Origin: JAEYKI01 sp036679405
GTDB lineage: Bacteria > Bacillota > Clostridia > Christensenellales > Christensenellaceae
Reading direction: 5' to 3'
Length of the DNA: 64,000 nucleotides
Assembly (NCBI GenBank): GCA_036679405.1
Contig: JAVBVZ010000015.1
Span: forward strand, 62,001 to 126,000
Shown: positions 22,365 to 30,067 of the stretch, one piece after another
Layout of the letters: each line of letters begins with the position of its first letter
Position numbering within the stretch: position 1 is the first letter of the stretch
Position numbers and translations under genes: made by a program
Notes under the pieces: generated by a model
Told to the model about the DNA's origin: nothing
What the model saw: the letters and a program-made list of their open reading frames with translations, nothing else
Databases searched by the model: none

Positions 22365-23933
22365 TTATTTCTCCTCCAAACTTAATTTATATTCCAGCGA
22401 ATCCACCAGTGCGGCAAAGCTCGCTTCAATGATATCTGTAGATGCCCCCACCGTTGTCCATTCCCGCTCCCCGTCCGAGCTTTCAATCAGAACACGCACA
22501 GTCGACCCTGTGGCTCCCCCCGCGTCCAGGACGCGGACCTTATAATCGGTCAGGTAAACATCCTTTAATTCCGGGTAAAAAACGGTCAGCGCCTTGCGGA
22601 GCGCCAGATCCAGCGCATGTACCGGGCCGTTTCCCATGGATGCGGTAGTCTCCACCGTCCCGCCCACGTCAATACGGATCATTGCACTGGCGTTGAGCTC
22701 TTTGTCCGGAGGCGGAAATTCTCCGCTGGTACGGTACATCAGCAGCTTAAAGTGCGGTACAAACCGTCCCAGCACTTTTTTTACCAGGAGCTCAAAACTT
22801 GCGTCCGCAGCTTCAAACTGGTACCCCTGGTGCTCCATCTCTTTGATCTTATCCAGAATCTGCGACGTCTCCGGGCTGTTTTTGGTGAGGTCGCCCGCGA
22901 TCCCGGAAATTTTTAAAAGGACCGCCCTCTTGCCTGCGACTTCGGAAATCAAAAACCGCCGTTTGTTGCCCACTGCTTCGGGGCTCACGTGCTCGAAAGA
23001 TTTTGAAAGTTTGGTCACACCGTCAATATGCATGCCCGCCTTATGGGCAAACGCGCTCGCACCTACAAACGGTTTGCCGGAGGGTACTTTCATATTCTGG
23101 ATCTCGGATATGCGTATATTGGTATCGGTCAGGTTTTCAAGGTTTCCTGCAATACACTTTGCCCCCTGCTTTAATTCCAGTATAGGGATGATCGCGCTTA
23201 AGTCCGCGTTTCCGCACCGCTCACCGATACCGGTAAAGGTACCCTGAACATGGCAGGCGCCCGCCTGCACCGCAACGGAGGTATTGGCCACCGCGCATCC
23301 AGAATCGTTATGGCAGTGAATCCCGATTTCAATATCCGGAAATTGAGCGCATACCTCTTTTGTAATATCGTATAAATCCATGGGAAGGGTGCCGCCGTTT
23401 GTATCGCACAGGCAAAGCACATCCGCCCCGCCTTTGCAAGCCGCATGCAGGACTTCCTGCGCATACGCCCGGTTTGCCTTATATCCGTCGTAAAAATGTT
23501 CGGCGTCAAAAATGACTTCCTTGCCCTTTTCTTTAAAAAAACGGATGGTATCCGAAACGCACGCCAGGTTTTCTTCCAAAGACGCCTTTAATATTTCAGT
23601 CACATGCAGATCCCACGATTTCCCAAAAATAGCTACCGCAGGCGTGTCCGCCGTCAGAAGAGACTGAACGTTGGCGTCATCCTCCGCCCGAATCCCTTTG
23701 CGCCTTGTGCTTCCAAAAGCGGTGAGTTTGGCATTTTTAAGTTTCAGACCGGCGGCCTGCCGGAAAAACTCCATATCTTTAGGGTTTGAACCGGGATTTC
23801 CCGCCTCTATATACGCCACGCCAAAATCGTCCAGCGCATGGGCCACCGCCAGCTTATCGGATACGGAGAAGGATATTCCTTCTCCCTGCGCTCCGTCCCG
23901 GAGCGTTGTGTCCAGTATTCTTACTTGTTTCAT
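22365..23933 (-). CDS. cimA: Citramalate synthase
   Basis: The 522-residue protein starts with the HMGL-like catalytic motif LDTTLRDGAQGEG and continues with YIEAGNPGSNPKD, HCHNDSGCAVANT and QGTFTGIGERCGNADL. The C-terminal regulatory domain (about residues 390-520) ends in a LeuA-dimer-like module. The NPGSNPKD/GERCGNADL pattern is that of CimA, not LeuA. It condenses pyruvate and acetyl-CoA to (R)-citramalate, bypassing threonine deaminase for isoleucine. The ATG at 23933 follows GGAGGTG; a longer reading frame upstream lacks a site. Confidence 0.92.
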   Translation of the reverse strand: MKQVRILDTTLRDGAQGEGISFSVSDKLAVAHALDDFGVAYIEAGNPGSNPKDMEFFRQAAGLKLKNAKLTAFGSTRRKGIRAEDDANVQSLLTADTPAVAIFGKSWDLHVTEILKASLEENLACVSDTIRFFKEKGKEVIFDAEHFYDGYKANRAYAQEVLHAACKGGADVLCLCDTNGGTLPMDLYDITKEVCAQFPDIEIGIHCHNDSGCAVANTSVAVQAGACHVQGTFTGIGERCGNADLSAIIPILELKQGAKCIAGNLENLTDTNIRISEIQNMKVPSGKPFVGASAFAHKAGMHIDGVTKLSKSFEHVSPEAVGNKRRFLISEVAGKRAVLLKISGIAGDLTKNSPETSQILDKIKEMEHQGYQFEAADASFELLVKKVLGRFVPHFKLLMYRTSGEFPPPDKELNASAMIRIDVGGTVETTASMGNGPVHALDLALRKALTVFYPELKDVYLTDYKVRVLDAGGATGSTVRVLIESSDGEREWTTVGASTDIIEASFAALVDSLEYKLSLEEK

Positions 23934-23976
23934 AGGCTGCTGCACCTCCCCGGTCCGCCGTACAATGTTTGCCGCA

Positions 23977-25638
23977 TCAGGTGACCACCGCGCCGTTTTC
24001 GGCAGAAGAAACATTTCTTGCATACCGCGCGATGTACCCTTTGCCGCTGTAAGGCGGCTTTAACTGCATGGTTTTTTTCCGTTTTTCCATCTCTTCATCC
24101 GGCACCAAAAGCTCAATGCTGTAATTGGGGATGTCGATTGCAATCATGTCCCCCTCCTGCACATAAGCGATCGTTCCGCCGCTTTGCGCTTCAGGAGAAA
24201 TATGCCCGATCGCCGCGCCCCTCGTAGCGCCGGAAAAGCGCCCGTCCGTCAAAAGCGCCACCTCTTTGTCAAGGCCCATTCCCGCAATTGCGGAGGTTGG
24301 AGAAAGCATCTCCCGCATGCCCGGTCCGCCCGCCGGTCCTTCGTAGCGGATCACCACCACGTCGCCCGGCTTGATTTTCTTTGCAAAAATCGCTTCGGTC
24401 GCGTCCTGTTCACAGTTAAACACCCGGGCCGGGCCTTTGTGCACCAGCATGTCCGGTGCGACCGCACTTCGCTTCACCACTGCGCCTTTAGGGGCAAGCG
24501 ACCCGAAAAGGATGGCCAGCCCGCCGGTCGGCGAGTAGGGATCTTCAATATCTCGGACCACCGCGTGATCAAGCACCCGTTTGTTTTTTATGTTCTCCGC
24601 AACCGTCCGGCCGGTGGCCGTCAGGAGGGACGTATCCAAAAATCCTTTTTTATCAAGTTCGTTCATAACGGCCTGTACACCGCCGGCGGCGTTCAGATCC
24701 TGCATATGATGCGGTCCGGCCGGGGCCAGATGGCATAAATTCGGCACACGGCTGCTGATTTCATTGATCATCTTCAAATTAAAATCAATTCCCGCCTCAT
24801 GCGCGATGGCTGCAAGATGCAGTACCGTATTGGTGGAGCACCCAAGCGCCATATCAACCGTCAGTGCGTTCGCAAAGGCTTTCGGAGTCAGGACATCCAG
24901 GATGCGGATATTCTTCTTGTAAAGCTCCATAATAGCCATGCCCGCCGTTTTGGCAAGCCTGACCCGCTGCGAATACACGGCCGGGATCGTTCCGTTTCCG
25001 GGCAGCGCTACGCCGATCGCCTCGCATAAGCAGTTCATGGAATTTGCCGTAAACATCCCGGAGCAGCTTCCGCAGCTCGGGCAGGCGTTTTCTTCTACGT
25101 AAGAAAGCCTTTCTTCATCAATTTTCCCGGCATTGAGTTCTCCCAGGGCTTCAAAAACGCTGTTGAGGTCCAGGCTTGTCCCGGTCACGTCGCAATTTGA
25201 AAGCATAGGCCCGCCGGAAATAAAGATGGAAGGCAGGTTAAGACGCGCCGCCGCCATCAGCATTCCCGGGACAATTTTGTCGCAGTTTGGAATAAACACA
25301 AGGGCGTCAAAGCAGTGCCCCCGTACCATGCATTCCACACTGTCCGCAATGACTTCACGGGAGGCAAGGGAATATTTCATTCCCTCGTGTCCCATCGCAA
25401 TCCCGTCGCACACGCCGATAGTATTGAATTCAAGGGGCGTTCCGCCTGCCGCCAGAACCCCATCTTTTACGGCGCGGGATATGGTCTGCAAATGGATATG
25501 CCCGGGTACGATCTCATTAAAAGAGTTCACGATCCCGATAAACGGTTTTTTGATCTGCGCGTCCGTCAGGCCGTCCGCTTTCAGCAGCGAGCGGTGCGGC
25601 GCTTTTGACAAACCGCTTTTTATGTTATCGCTGTTCAC
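23977..25638 (-). CDS. ilvD: Dihydroxy-acid dehydratase
   Basis: The 553-residue protein has the IlvD/Edd motifs FIPNCDKIVPGMLMAAARLN and PSCGSCSGMFTANSMNC, with the cysteines that bind the iron-sulfur cluster, and DGRFSGATRGAAIGH near the C-terminus. The start is a GTG at 25638 with GGAAGGGG upstream. It performs the dehydration common to valine, isoleucine and leucine synthesis. Confidence 0.97.
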   Translation of the reverse strand: MNSDNIKSGLSKAPHRSLLKADGLTDAQIKKPFIGIVNSFNEIVPGHIHLQTISRAVKDGVLAAGGTPLEFNTIGVCDGIAMGHEGMKYSLASREVIADSVECMVRGHCFDALVFIPNCDKIVPGMLMAAARLNLPSIFISGGPMLSNCDVTGTSLDLNSVFEALGELNAGKIDEERLSYVEENACPSCGSCSGMFTANSMNCLCEAIGVALPGNGTIPAVYSQRVRLAKTAGMAIMELYKKNIRILDVLTPKAFANALTVDMALGCSTNTVLHLAAIAHEAGIDFNLKMINEISSRVPNLCHLAPAGPHHMQDLNAAGGVQAVMNELDKKGFLDTSLLTATGRTVAENIKNKRVLDHAVVRDIEDPYSPTGGLAILFGSLAPKGAVVKRSAVAPDMLVHKGPARVFNCEQDATEAIFAKKIKPGDVVVIRYEGPAGGPGMREMLSPTSAIAGMGLDKEVALLTDGRFSGATRGAAIGHISPEAQSGGTIAYVQEGDMIAIDIPNYSIELLVPDEEMEKRKKTMQLKPPYSGKGYIARYARNVSSAENGAVVT

Positions 25639-25655
25639 CTTATCCGTCCCCTTCC

Positions 25656-26651
25656 TTATTTTTCTTTCTGCCAGCTCATGCGCGCACGCAGGTCTGCACC
25701 GGTTTTTTCTGCCAGATGCTGTCTTTCCAGGCGGCGTTTGGATTCAAAATAAGCGCGGCCGGACTGGTTCTCCAAAATCCAGTTACGGGCAAAGCTTCCT
25801 TCCTGAATCTCGGTCAGCACTTTTTTCATTTCTTTTTTGGTCTCTTCCGTGATGATCCGGCTGCCCACCGTGTAATCGCCGTATTCGGCCGTATCGCTGA
25901 TGGAATACCGCATATATGAAAGTCCACCCTGCACCACCAGGTCGATAATCAGTTTCATTTCATGGATGCACTCAAAGTACGCGTTTTCCGGCTGGTATCC
26001 GGCTTCCACCAACGTCTCAAAGCCCGCTTTCATAAGTGCGGACACACCGCCGCAAAGCACGGCCTGCTCGCCAAAAAGGTCGGTTTCGGTCTCTTCGCGG
26101 AAAGTGGTCTCCAGTATTCCCGCACGCGCGCCGCCGATACCGGCTGCATAAGCCAATGCAAGTTCTTTTGCCTTGCCGCTCGCATCCTGCTCAACGGCAA
26201 TCAGGCAGGGAACGCCTTTGCCTTCCAGATACTGGCTGCGCACCGTGTGCCCGGGGCCCTTGGGAGCGACCATCATCACATCCACATCAGCCGGCGGTTT
26301 GATCTGTCCGTAATGGATATTAAAGCCGTGCGCAAACGCAAGCGCCGCACCGCTTTTTAAATTAGGAGCAATGTCGTTTTTGTAAATTGCCGCCTGTTTT
26401 TCATCCGGCACCAGAATCATAACGATGTCCGCTTTCTTGACCGCGTCGGCCGTGTTCATCACCGTAAGACCGGCTTTTTGGGCCGCTTGCGCAGACTTTG
26501 AGCCCTCATACAGGCCGACAATCACATTGGCGCCGCTGTCCTTTAAATTTTGAGAATGCGCGTGCCCCTGGCTGCCGTAACCTACCACCACGATGGTTTT
26601 CCCGTTCAGAAGTGCAAAGTTGCAGTCCTTTTCATAGTACATTTTTGCCAT
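25656..26651 (-). CDS. ilvC: Ketol-acid reductoisomerase (class I)
   Basis: The 331-residue short (class I) enzyme has the Rossmann motif GYGSQGHAHSQNL and the metal/substrate residues in QAVLCGGVSALMKAGFETLVEAGYQPENAYFE. The cofactor loop after the second beta-strand reads GLYEGSKS (residues 46-53), where NADPH enzymes usually have Arg and neutral or basic residues. The Tyr-Glu pair hints at NADH use. AGGAGG precedes the ATG. Confidence 0.96.
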   Translation of the reverse strand: MAKMYYEKDCNFALLNGKTIVVVGYGSQGHAHSQNLKDSGANVIVGLYEGSKSAQAAQKAGLTVMNTADAVKKADIVMILVPDEKQAAIYKNDIAPNLKSGAALAFAHGFNIHYGQIKPPADVDVMMVAPKGPGHTVRSQYLEGKGVPCLIAVEQDASGKAKELALAYAAGIGGARAGILETTFREETETDLFGEQAVLCGGVSALMKAGFETLVEAGYQPENAYFECIHEMKLIIDLVVQGGLSYMRYSISDTAEYGDYTVGSRIITEETKKEMKKVLTEIQEGSFARNWILENQSGRAYFESKRRLERQHLAEKTGADLRARMSWQKEK

Positions 26652-26670
26652 TTTATTTTCCTCCTAAAAA

Positions 26671-27114
26671 TTAATGATAGCGTTTTTCCGCCGTATACAT
26701 TTCTATCATACCATACGGTTTCATATAATCAATAAAGGCGTCCAATTTGCTGTCTTCGCCGGTAACTTCCACCAGCAAAGATCCGCTTTCCAGTCCGGCC
26801 AGAACTCCCCGTCCTTTGCCGCTGCCATCGCCGTCCACCAGCATTTTCTTTTTTACCAGGCTGCCCGCGGAACGGATCGTTTCTACTTCTTTTACGTCGT
26901 AGATTTTTTCAAGCATTTTTTTGATCTGATCCATCTCTTCTGCGCCGCTCTCGGTCACCAGCATGATCCTGGAGATTGCAGGTTCCTGCGTTACTTCCAC
27001 ATTAAGACTGGAAATATTGATCCCCCGCCTGGAAAAAACGTTTGTCGCGCGAATGAGCGCGCCCGGCTGGTTTGCTACTAAAATTGAAACAATCATACGT
27101 TCTTCTTTTTTCAT
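26671..27114 (-). CDS. ilvN: Acetolactate synthase regulatory (small) subunit
   Basis: The 147-residue protein starts with an ACT domain (MIVSILVANQPGALIRATNVFSRRGINISSL) that binds valine for feedback inhibition, followed by the ALS small-subunit C-terminal region (FIDYMKPYGMIEMYTAEK). The ATG at 27114 is chosen for the GGGAGG site upstream. It lies 14 bp after ilvB. Confidence 0.94.
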   Translation of the reverse strand: MKKEERMIVSILVANQPGALIRATNVFSRRGINISSLNVEVTQEPAISRIMLVTESGAEEMDQIKKMLEKIYDVKEVETIRSAGSLVKKKMLVDGDGSGKGRGVLAGLESGSLLVEVTGEDSKLDAFIDYMKPYGMIEMYTAEKRYH

Positions 27115-27128
27115 AACCGGGTCCTCCC

Positions 27129-28787
27129 TTATTTCAGAATAATGTCGTTTATGGTCCCGTTGGGCGGGATCATGGGAAATACTTTCTCGCATGCGTCGAT
27201 CGGGCAGTCTATCAACACCGGCCCTTTGATACCGAGCGCTTTTTCAAAACAGGCCCTGAACTCCTTTTCGTTTTCTGCCCGCATCCCGGTCGCCCCGAAC
27301 GCGTCGGCCAGTTTTGCATAGTTTGTCTTTCTGTTTAAAACCGTATTGGAGTAGCGTTCGCCAAAAAAGAGCTCCTGCCACTGTTTTACCATGCCGAGGG
27401 CGTTGTTGTTCATCACAATTACGATCAGAGGCAGTTCGTTTGAAACGGCGGTCGCCATTTCATTTAAATTCATATGGAAACTGCCGTCTCCGGTAATCAG
27501 AAGGGTCCTTTTGCCCGTACCGATGCATGCGCCCACTGCCGCGCCCATGCCGAACCCCATGGTCCCGAGGCCTCCGCTTGTAATAAAAGTGCGCGGCTTA
27601 GAAAAGCGGTAATACTGCGCCGTCCACATCTGGTGTTGGCCCACATCGGTCGCTACAATACCGTCTGCCGGCATATAGCTGTGCGCTGTTTCCAGAATCA
27701 TCTGCGGATCCAGCGCGTCCGGATGGTGTTCGCAGGAAATGTCCACATGCGCTTTTATCTGATCTATCTGCTCATGCCAGTGCGCATGGCTGATTTTGGG
27801 TACTTTTGCCGTCAGCTTTTTCAGCACGCACTTCACATCTCCGATGAGGCTGGTATATACCGGAATATTTTTACCGATCTCGGCAGGGTCGATGTCAATA
27901 TGCACCACCTTCAAATTTTTTGCAAATTCCGTCTTATTGCCGGTCGCACGGTCGGAAAAGCGTACGCCCACCGCAATCAAAAGATCGCTCTCGGAAAGCG
28001 CCTTGGTCGCCGCATATTTCCCGTGCATGCCCACCATTCCCAAAAACCGCGGATGATTCCACGGAACAGCGGAAAGGCCCATAATGCTGGTACCGATGGG
28101 GGCGTCTATCCGCTCTGCAAAGGCCAGGAGATCTGCCGAAGAATCAGACAGAACCACGCCGCCGCCGCAGTATATATACGGCTTTTTGGCTTCCCGGATC
28201 AGCTCGGCAGCCTGGGATATATCGCCCTCGCATTCTGTCGGGGGCGTTGCAGGCTCTATTTTTTTTGGCTTATAGTCGGTCGTTGCCAGCTGGATGTCTT
28301 TGGGAACATCCACCAGTACCGGGCCCGGACGGCCGGACTTGGCTACCCAAAAGGCCTCCCGTATTGTATCTGCCAGTTTTTCTACATCCTTAACAATATA
28401 GTTGTGCTTGGTGATCGGTATGGTCACGCCTGCAATGTCCACCTCCTGAAAACTGTCCCGTCCGAGGAAGTTTGTCGCCACATTTCCGGTAATGACCACC
28501 ATGGGGGAAGAATCAAGATAAGCCGTTGCAATGCCCGTCACCGTATTGGTCGCACCGGGACCGGAGGTTGCAATAACCACTCCTACTTTTCCGGTCGCCC
28601 GCGCATATCCGTCCGCAGCATGCGTCGCATGCTGCTCATGGGAAGCGGTATAATGCCGGATCCGGTCGCTGCTTTTATAAAGCTCGTCATATATATTGGT
28701 AACAGTCCCGCCCGGAAAACCGAATATAGTGTCTGCTCCCTGCTCCACCAATGCTTCAATAATAATCTGTGCTCCTGTTAACTTCAT
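27129..28787 (-). CDS. ilvB: Acetolactate synthase catalytic subunit
   Basis: The 552-residue thiamine-diphosphate enzyme has GFPGGTVTNIYDEL with the downstream catalytic Glu region (SHEQHATHAADGYAR), the FAD region around GMVGMHGKYAATKAL, and the ThDP motif GDGSFHMNLNEMATA with MNNNALGMVKQWQ. The ATG at 28787 is preferred over one 9 bp upstream because AAAGG lies at the right distance. It is the first structural gene of the operon, behind two leader-peptide attenuators. Confidence 0.97.
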   Translation of the reverse strand: MKLTGAQIIIEALVEQGADTIFGFPGGTVTNIYDELYKSSDRIRHYTASHEQHATHAADGYARATGKVGVVIATSGPGATNTVTGIATAYLDSSPMVVITGNVATNFLGRDSFQEVDIAGVTIPITKHNYIVKDVEKLADTIREAFWVAKSGRPGPVLVDVPKDIQLATTDYKPKKIEPATPPTECEGDISQAAELIREAKKPYIYCGGGVVLSDSSADLLAFAERIDAPIGTSIMGLSAVPWNHPRFLGMVGMHGKYAATKALSESDLLIAVGVRFSDRATGNKTEFAKNLKVVHIDIDPAEIGKNIPVYTSLIGDVKCVLKKLTAKVPKISHAHWHEQIDQIKAHVDISCEHHPDALDPQMILETAHSYMPADGIVATDVGQHQMWTAQYYRFSKPRTFITSGGLGTMGFGMGAAVGACIGTGKRTLLITGDGSFHMNLNEMATAVSNELPLIVIVMNNNALGMVKQWQELFFGERYSNTVLNRKTNYAKLADAFGATGMRAENEKEFRACFEKALGIKGPVLIDCPIDACEKVFPMIPPNGTINDIILK

Positions 28788-28857
28788 ACATATCATCCTT
28801 TCATCTGTTCGTTTATTCCCGCCTGCAGATAACCGGGGCCGCGCTTTTTGCCTATAA

Positions 28858-28887
28858 ACACAAACCCCAGCGGTATCGCCGGGGTTT
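28858..28887 (-). terminator. Second attenuator hairpin before ilvB
   Basis: A stem (CCCCGGCG with CGCTGGGG on the minus strand, one A-C mismatch, 28865-28884) closes on a 4-base loop and continues as GGGGTTTGTGTTTAT, a T-rich tail. It begins 23 bp after the stop codon of the second leader peptide. The T tract is weaker than that of the first attenuator. Confidence 0.6.
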
Positions 28888-28907
28888 TCTTGCTTTTCTT
28901 TGCTGAT

Positions 28908-29015
28908 TCAAACCCTTTTTGGCAATACCGTATTTACGTTACCGACGACCAGGAGGACGACGATAACGCTTATAATAACGATCATTGCGGAAAGGAGCGA
29001 ATAGCTTATGTTCAT
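28908..29015 (-). CDS. Leader peptide 2 of the ilv operon (Ile/Val/Leu-rich)
   Basis: A 35-codon frame starts at ATG 29015 with GAGG 9 bases upstream. Residues 12-24 read IVIISVIVVLLVV, thirteen residues of which twelve are Ile, Val or Leu. The last codons lie 23 bp before a hairpin and T-rich tract. This is the layout of transcription attenuation by ribosome stalling, as in IlvL/IvbL of enterobacteria. It could alternatively be a small membrane peptide. Confidence 0.75.
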   Translation of the reverse strand: MNISYSLLSAMIVIISVIVVLLVVGNVNTVLPKRV

Positions 29016-29092
29016 TTCTTTTTCCTCAAGCCTTTCACGAAGGCTTTTGTTTCATTCCCATTTTGAAAGCCCTGCGGTTTTCAAAATCCTGT

Positions 29093-29131
29093 AAAAAAAG
29101 GCCCTTGCGGTATTCACTGCAGGGCCCTTAA
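29093..29131 (-). terminator. First attenuator terminator of the ilv operon
   Basis: A GC-rich stem (AAGGGCCCTGC with GCAAGGGCCTT, one bulge, 29098-29131) is followed by seven T on the minus strand. It begins 23 bp after the stop codon of leader peptide 1. Confidence 0.8.
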
Positions 29132-29153
29132 AGCTTCTTCTTATTTTTACCCT

Positions 29154-29252
29154 TTAATTACAGCGAACACTTTTTTGAGACATGCCAATAACTCGTACCG
29201 TAAGTACGAGGCTAATAATGACGATGGCTATGTTCGCTTGCATAGTTGCCAT
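29154..29252 (-). CDS. Leader peptide 1 of the ilv operon (Ile/Val/Leu-rich)
   Basis: A 32-codon frame starts at ATG 29252, after an AAGGAAGGAG site. Residues 8-23 read IAIVIISLVLTVRVIG, so twelve of sixteen are Ile, Val or Leu. It is followed by a strong terminator hairpin. It is the first of two consecutive leader peptides between the promoter and ilvB and is too short for ordinary gene calling. Confidence 0.8.
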   Translation of the reverse strand: MATMQANIAIVIISLVLTVRVIGMSQKSVRCN

Positions 29253-29284
29253 TTGACTGGCTCCTTCCTTAAAAGGTTACGTTT

Positions 29285-29313
29285 ACTCTACCATGCAAAA
29301 AAAGTATTGTCAA
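29285..29313 (-). promoter_or_regulatory. Promoter of the ilv-leu operon
   Basis: TTGACA (29308-29313) and TAGAGT (29285-29290) are 17 bp apart on the minus strand, about 30 bp before leader peptide 1. Confidence 0.75.
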
Positions 29314-29372
29314 TATTTTATGCATTTTTTTTGACAAATATGCGTCCCAGCGCTCTTTCAGGCCTGCCCGGA

Positions 29373-30062
29373 TCAACGCACTTCAACACCGGGCTGATAG
29401 GCGCGCAAGCTTTCCGCTGCGGCCTGCAAAAACTGAAGGCCTCTTGATTTTTGCAGCACACGAAACCGGTCTTCTTCCTTGTACACTTCGGGCTGGCGGT
29501 AGTCCTGCAACACAAACCGCGGCAGGGGCGGGATAGCCTTTGCCATCTCTGCGAGATCCTCTTCGCGCAGCTGCGGAATCACCGTGGTCCGCGTTTCAAA
29601 AAAAACATTTGACGCAAGCAGCAAAGAAAGCGTTTCTTTTACATCTTCAGGATCGGCGGCGCAGCCGCAAACCTCGCGGTAGCGCGGCCAGGGCGCTTTA
29701 TAGTCCAGCGCTACATAATCAAGGCCGCCGCTTTCCAAAAGGCCTCCCACCACTCCCGGCCTGCTCCCGTTGGTGTCCAGTTTTACGGAGTACCCAAGGT
29801 CCTTTAAGTAATGTACAAATTTTTCAAGGCCGCCTTGCAGCGTCGCTTCTCCTCCGGTCAGCACGACCCCTTCCAGTAATCCCCTGCGCTTTTCCAAAAA
29901 AGCCGTCACTTCTCCGGCGCCCAGCCGCTCGGCACCGGTATGGAGAAGATCCCTGTTATGGCAGTAAAAACAATCCCAGTTGCATCCGGGCGAAAAAAGC
30001 ACGGCTGCAATCTTTCCCGGAAAATCAAGCGTAGAGGTTTTCACAAGGCCGCTGAATTCCAT
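29373..30062 (-). CDS. nrdG: Anaerobic ribonucleotide reductase activating protein (NrdG2-like)
   Basis: The 229-residue radical-SAM protein has the cluster motif CNWDCFYC (CxxxCxxC, residues about 27-34), the glycine-rich GGEATLQ and LDTNGSRPG. The extra C-terminal length compared with the 154-residue E. coli NrdG fits the NrdG2 form of Clostridia. It makes the glycyl radical of NrdD using SAM. It starts 5 bp after the nrdD stop codon. Confidence 0.93.
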   Translation of the reverse strand: MEFSGLVKTSTLDFPGKIAAVLFSPGCNWDCFYCHNRDLLHTGAERLGAGEVTAFLEKRRGLLEGVVLTGGEATLQGGLEKFVHYLKDLGYSVKLDTNGSRPGVVGGLLESGGLDYVALDYKAPWPRYREVCGCAADPEDVKETLSLLLASNVFFETRTTVIPQLREEDLAEMAKAIPPLPRFVLQDYRQPEVYKEEDRFRVLQKSRGLQFLQAAAESLRAYQPGVEVR

Positions 30063-30067
30063 TTTCT

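Noticed and set aside
20656..22545. A 629-codon open frame on the plus strand opposite leuD and leuC
   Set aside because: It mirrors two unmistakable enzymes, has no ribosome binding site and its translation is rich in His, Phe and Arg as expected of an antisense frame.
27474..28781. A 435-codon plus-strand frame opposite ilvB
   Set aside because: Antisense shadow of acetolactate synthase; composition and lack of motifs argue against a gene.
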